NCBI GenBank assembly: GCA_029547185.1
Contig: JAKPPU010000170.1
Location: 1-64,000 of the forward strand
From: Deltaproteobacteria bacterium
Lineage (GTDB): Bacteria > Desulfobacterota > Desulfomonilia > UBA1062
Direction of reading: 5' to 3'
Length of the DNA stretch: 64,000 nucleotides
Part shown: positions 60,755-64,000 of the stretch, in pieces
Numbering within the stretch: position 1 is the stretch's first letter
How the letters are laid out: every line of letters begins with the position of its first letter
The notes under the pieces: generated by a model
Database searches by the model: none
Told to the model about the DNA's origin: nothing
The model's input: only the letters and a program-made list of their open reading frames with translations
Program-made: the position numbers and the translations under genes

Positions 60755-60971
60755 GGATTCCTCCTGTATGTGGTATGCACGGTGTTCTGATGAGAACTTC
60801 CTTATGTGCACCAATTGGGACTCAAGAGGCCCTGTTTGTCAAGTGCCTCGTGAGGCCGTGCAAAGGCCTGCCTGCTCGATTATGAGCGGTTGGCCATCGA
60901 AGTGATTGATGAGAGCTGGATATTTTTCCTGATCCGTGTATTTTGTTATGGGTAATAAAAATCTGGGGTGT

Positions 60972-62588
60972 ATGATGAGCACGCATCGGATCGTCCTCGA
61001 AGAGATCATTCCCCGGGAGCGCTATGGGGACATCGACCGGGTATGCGGCCGGAGCAGGGGCGTGCAGAACCTGCCCGCGATCGCCGCCTTTCTTCAGGAA
61101 AGCTCGCTCGCACGGATCGATCTCGACCGGGACATCGTCGAAGGCTACATCGCGGACAGCTCCAACCTTCCGGGGAGTGCCCAGGCCCTCGCGAGGCCCC
61201 GCTCGGCAGAGGAGTGCGCTGCGGTCTTCCGGGCATGTTTTTCCGCAGGCATCCCCTTCACCGTCTCCGCAGGCCGGTCGAACCTCACCGGCAGCGCCAC
61301 CCCGGAAGGCGGGGTCATCGTGTCCATGGACCACATGACCTTTCCGCCTGTCAGGGTGGAGACCGATGCGAAGATCGTCCGGAGCCCGGCAGGCATCATC
61401 CTCGAAGACCTGCGCAAGGCCGTGCTCGAGCAGAGCGGGAATTCCCTCATCTTCCCCGTGGACCCCACGAGCCGGTCGGATGCCATGGTCGGAGGGGCGA
61501 TCGCCAGCAACGCCTCGGGGTTCACCCCGGGAATTGCCGGCGCCATGAGGGGCTGGGTTTCCGCCCTCGACGTCCTCGTTCCCTCCGGGCTCATGATCCG
61601 CGCCCGGAGGGGCCGGTATATCTCGGAGGGAGGCTTTTTCCTCCTCTCCCATGAAGGCAGGGAGACGGCGCTTCCCGTGCCGGGGTACCGCAGGCCTGAT
61701 GTCAAGAATGCGAGCGGTCCTTTTTCCTCGCCCGAAGGCGTGATGGACTTCGTCGATCTCATTGTCGGCAGCGAAGGCATCTTTGGCATCGTGACCTCGT
61801 GCATCCTGGGGCTTAAAGGCCGGCCCGGGGACTGCCTCGATATCTTTCTCTCCCTGGAGGACGAAGACACAGCGCTCAAGCTTCTCGCCTATCTGCGGGA
61901 TTTCCTTGCAGGCGATTTCAGCGGCCTCACCGCCCTCGAATACTTCGGGGTGAACTGCAGGGCCTACATGGATCATGAAGAAAGGCTCTTCCGGTCGGAT
62001 GACGAGGTGGGCGTCTACCTCCAGGTCCCCCTCTATGAAGAGACCATCGAGGAGGCGTCGGAGGAATGGTTCAATATCCTGGTGAGCTGCCCCTGCGACA
62101 TCAATGAAGAAGGGATCCTCATCATGGCGAGCGACCGGGACAGGGCGCTCTTTCTCGAGGCGAGGCATTCCCTGCCCGCGAACTCGCTCGAGATCGTGAA
62201 GCAGAGGGGAACGTACACCCTCATGACCGACACCGTGGTGCCGCCCGACAGGTTTGCAGAGTTCCTCGCCTCAGCTAACGATCTCATCCAATCGGAAGGG
62301 CTCGACTACCTCTCTTTCGGCCATCTCGGCGACTGCCACGTCCACTTCATGATCCTCCCGGAGAGGCAGCAGATCAAACAGGCGGCAAAGGTCTACGACA
62401 GGATCATCGAAGAGTCGGCGCGGCTGGGCGGCGTGTACTCGGGCGAGCACGGGACCGGAAAGCGCAAGCGGGCCGATTTCCTGAAATGCTATGGAGAGAA
62501 GGCCGCAGACGGGGTGAGACATACGAAGGCAGCGCTCGACCCGCTCTTCCTCCTGAACAGGGGCAATGTGGTCGAGCCTTCCTATTGA
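60972..62588 (+). CDS. FAD-binding D-lactate/2-hydroxyacid dehydrogenase-like flavoprotein
   Basis: 538 residues from ATG 60972; GTG 60936 and ATG 60948 are upstream in frame with no better ribosome site. FAD_binding_4 N-domain: AQALARPRSAEECAAVFRAC, TVSAGRSNLTGSATPEGGVIVSMDHM, DAMVGGAIASNASGFTPGIAG and DLIVGSEGIFGIVTSCIL. FAD-oxidase C-domain: YLSFGHLGDCHVHFMILPE, with the GHxGDGNxH-like motif, and GVYSGEHGTGKRK...FLKCYGEKAADGVRHTKAALDPLFLLNRGNVV. It oxidises D-lactate, glycolate or a similar acid and passes electrons to the ETF or quinone pool. It is divergent to the CoA-transferase. Confidence 0.88.
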   Translation: MMSTHRIVLEEIIPRERYGDIDRVCGRSRGVQNLPAIAAFLQESSLARIDLDRDIVEGYIADSSNLPGSAQALARPRSAEECAAVFRACFSAGIPFTVSAGRSNLTGSATPEGGVIVSMDHMTFPPVRVETDAKIVRSPAGIILEDLRKAVLEQSGNSLIFPVDPTSRSDAMVGGAIASNASGFTPGIAGAMRGWVSALDVLVPSGLMIRARRGRYISEGGFFLLSHEGRETALPVPGYRRPDVKNASGPFSSPEGVMDFVDLIVGSEGIFGIVTSCILGLKGRPGDCLDIFLSLEDEDTALKLLAYLRDFLAGDFSGLTALEYFGVNCRAYMDHEERLFRSDDEVGVYLQVPLYEETIEEASEEWFNILVSCPCDINEEGILIMASDRDRALFLEARHSLPANSLEIVKQRGTYTLMTDTVVPPDRFAEFLASANDLIQSEGLDYLSFGHLGDCHVHFMILPERQQIKQAAKVYDRIIEESARLGGVYSGEHGTGKRKRADFLKCYGEKAADGVRHTKAALDPLFLLNRGNVVEPSY

Positions 62589-63171
62589 GGTATCCTCCGG
62601 TCAGCAGTTTTCCGGAAAGTACCGGGATCTAACCGGGGAGCCATTGTTTTGGATATCCGTGATACCCTGCATTTTTTGCAGAGTGAGAAATTTATCGGAC
62701 AAAGACTTCTTGATGGGATGAGCAGACTCATTTTGTAATTTATTTATATAACCGTAATAGTACCATGGCCTATCATCAGCAGTTGAATGGCGCTACACAA
62801 TGAGGGGGTGAATGCCATGAACGTCGTAACAAGCCAGGCGATGAAGAAGGCAGGATTTCTAATTTGGACTTCCAGATCAAAGCCCTCACCACCCCTCAGG
62901 AATGGAAAACCATCTTCGGCCCTCAGGGGCAGAGTCCATCCCCATGATGAGATCGACGTGCCGGGAAGATTATCGTTCTCGTCGATTTCATTACGGTTTT
63001 TTATCAATTATATTTCATGTTAAAATTATACTTGATAACGCATGTAATTTGGTATAGTGTTTCTTTTCATAGAATCTGCCTTCTGTAAAAGGAAGGCATG
63101 AGTTTTGGGGTATTGGATCTACAAGCTGTATGTGATTTGAAATCTATTGTTTTATTGGTAGGGCGAGAAGT
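62589..63171. other. AT-rich intergenic region
   Basis: About 580 bases, markedly AT-richer than the rest. A 78-codon plus-strand frame (62787-63023) has poor protein character. TTGATA (63032-63037) and TATAGT (63053-63058) with a 15-base spacer is a weak promoter candidate for the gene at 63172. A short stem GCCTTC/GAAGGC is at about 63080-63100. No other gene seen. Confidence 0.4.
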
Positions 63172-63675
63172 ATGAAGGGGGTTATCCTTTCCGGATTCCT
63201 TTTGGTACTCGTTCTTGCAGTTGCAGGGAATGCGTCGGCAGGCGTTGATGACGCCGATGGATTCAGCGGCCTCAAGTGGGGAACCGAGTATTCAACCATC
63301 AAGGACGAAATGACCTATGTCTGCACCAGCCCGGCCTATGGGGGCATACGGTTCTATACAAGGAAAAATGACGAACTGACCATAGGTCCTGCCCGGGTTC
63401 AATATATCAACTATGGCTTCTGGCACGGCAAGTTTTTCAATGTCATCGCGGTCGTTCCGAATCATGAGTCATACGATAAACTGAAAAAGGCGGTGTTCCG
63501 CAAGTACGGGGAAGGCCAGGAGCTGAGGCAGGCCCGTGAGTTCTATACCTGGACAGGGAAGAAGACGAGCATTGTCGTTGAATACGGCCACCGCTTTCCG
63601 GGACTGGGATGTCTCATGATGCTCTCCACGGAGATCCTGAACGGAGATATGAAGGCCCTGGCAAAGGGAGATTGA
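63172..63675 (+). CDS. Exported protein of unknown function
   Basis: 167 residues; GAGAAG precedes ATG 63172. Signal peptide MKGVILSGFLLVLVLAVAGNASA, so it is periplasmic or secreted. The mature part has a small alpha/beta look: GFSGLKWGTEYSTIKDEM, then TRKNDELTIGPARVQYINYGFWHGKFFNVIAVVPNHESYDKLKKAVFRKYGEG. The WGTxxxxIKDEM opening is typical of a group of deltaproteobacterial hypothetical proteins. Function unknown. Confidence 0.75.
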   Translation: MKGVILSGFLLVLVLAVAGNASAGVDDADGFSGLKWGTEYSTIKDEMTYVCTSPAYGGIRFYTRKNDELTIGPARVQYINYGFWHGKFFNVIAVVPNHESYDKLKKAVFRKYGEGQELRQAREFYTWTGKKTSIVVEYGHRFPGLGCLMMLSTEILNGDMKALAKGD

Positions 63676-63744
63676 AGAGATTGCGGCGATGATCGCCGGA
63701 CATGAATGATATGTGTTTACTGATATGCAACAGGAGGTGTTGCC

Positions 63745-64000
63745 GTGAACATCGAGTACAAAAAAGAGAACGAGATCGGCTTGTTTCGCCTGGAGGGAAC
63801 AAAGAGGTACTATGAGGCGAGACTGGCCTGGTGGCGTTTCCTGCAGGCCTTCAAGGATGACGATATCAAGGCCGCCCTCGTATTCGACAACTCCGTAAAC
63901 GAGATAACCCCGGCTGATGTACTGGATCTGGAGCAGTGGTTCTGCGAGATAAACTTTCCCCGACAGAGAAAGGTCGCCATCGTCAATTCGGACAGCAGGG
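63745..64000 (+). CDS. Partial gene, possible STAS-like protein
   Basis: The last 256 bases of the window: GTG 63745 follows CAGGAGGTG. The visible 85 residues read NIEYKKENEIGLFRLEGTKR, then a helix-rich EARLAWWRFLQAFKDDDIKA and a strand ALVFDNSVNEITPADVLDLE. The alternation of short strands and helices after ENEIGLFRLEG recalls a STAS or enoyl-hydratase-like fold, but the end is missing and the call is tentative. Confidence 0.45.
   Translation, partial: MNIEYKKENEIGLFRLEGTKRYYEARLAWWRFLQAFKDDDIKAALVFDNSVNEITPADVLDLEQWFCEINFPRQRKVAIVNSDSR

Noticed and set aside
62787-63023. Small 78-codon frame in the AT-rich gap
   Set aside because: Weak start, no recognisable fold; another frame nearby reads slightly protein-like (LDFQIKALTTPQEWKTIFG) but has no start codon, so it is at most a remnant.
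1-64000. tRNA, rRNA and CRISPR arrays
   Set aside because: No cloverleaf-like or rRNA-like stretches and no regularly spaced direct repeats were seen in the intergenic regions.

Overview
The window is a high-GC bacterial chromosome segment of 64 kb with no rRNA, tRNA or CRISPR. Its content suits an anaerobic, probably syntrophic or aromatic-degrading deltaproteobacterium (Desulfobacterota type). It has a class I CoA-transferase, GltD-type iron-sulfur flavoproteins, a flavodiiron protein beside a bacterioferritin, a Fe/Mn superoxide dismutase, several large hybrid histidine kinases and a UGA-encoded selenoprotein. The taxonomic guess is inference; no marker gene for it lies in the window.

Layout. 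1-1.5 kb (-): glucosyl/mannosyl-3-phosphoglycerate synthase (cut by the window edge) and its phosphatase, a compatible-solute pair. 2.0-7.3 kb: a TetR regulator divergent from a four-gene operon (SDR, SCP2-like protein, TPP-dependent enzyme, zinc alcohol dehydrogenase). A consensus sigma-70 promoter is overlaid by one of two identical-architecture TGAG-N6-CTCA inverted repeats. 7.4-9.5 kb: a MalY/PatB aminotransferase and a 5'-truncated AraC gene. 9.7-14.5 kb (-): an 890-residue FAD/Fe-S oxidoreductase, a parvulin lipoprotein and an M23 peptidase with a zinc ribbon. 14.7-17.5 kb: a DUF1540 protein, SodB and an ABC exporter. 17.5-25.9 kb: two hybrid kinases, an ArsR regulator, bacterioferritin and a flavodiiron protein.

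26.08-27.20 kb is an intact IS (1118 bp, 20-bp terminal inverted repeats, 8-bp target duplication). It sits directly upstream of a MEDS/PAS/GAF histidine kinase, a FixJ-type regulator, a lone receiver and a group-3-like sigma factor. That sigma gene carries two DosR-box-like palindromes in its leader. 32.2-34.4 kb: a MenA-like prenyltransferase, a CPBP protein and a double-ACT regulator.

35.1-36.0 kb holds the most striking gene: a deiodinase-like thioredoxin-fold protein interrupted by one in-frame TGA. The TGA is followed at the right distance by a bacterial SECIS-type hairpin with a GGTC loop. 36.9-39.8 kb: an unrecognised 571-residue protein and a TetR regulator with an unusual N-terminal extension of about 150 residues and a perfect 14-bp palindrome upstream. 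40.1-42.7 kb: a two-gene GMC oxidoreductase module. 43.2-55.4 kb: an envelope and stress island (multicopper oxidase, YsnF-like protein, small membrane proteins, FAD-Rieske oxidoreductase, GT4 glycosyltransferase, glycogen debranching enzyme, voltage-sensor channel, MscL). 55.4-62.6 kb: an FAD oxidoreductase, a polysaccharide pyruvyl transferase, an ABM monooxygenase, a CoA-transferase with a C-terminal extension, and a D-lactate-dehydrogenase-like flavoprotein. The last 1.4 kb is AT-richer upstream of two small genes of unknown role, one cut by the edge.

Together the genes describe an anaerobe with layered oxygen and stress defence, heavy two-component signalling and organic-acid/CoA metabolism.
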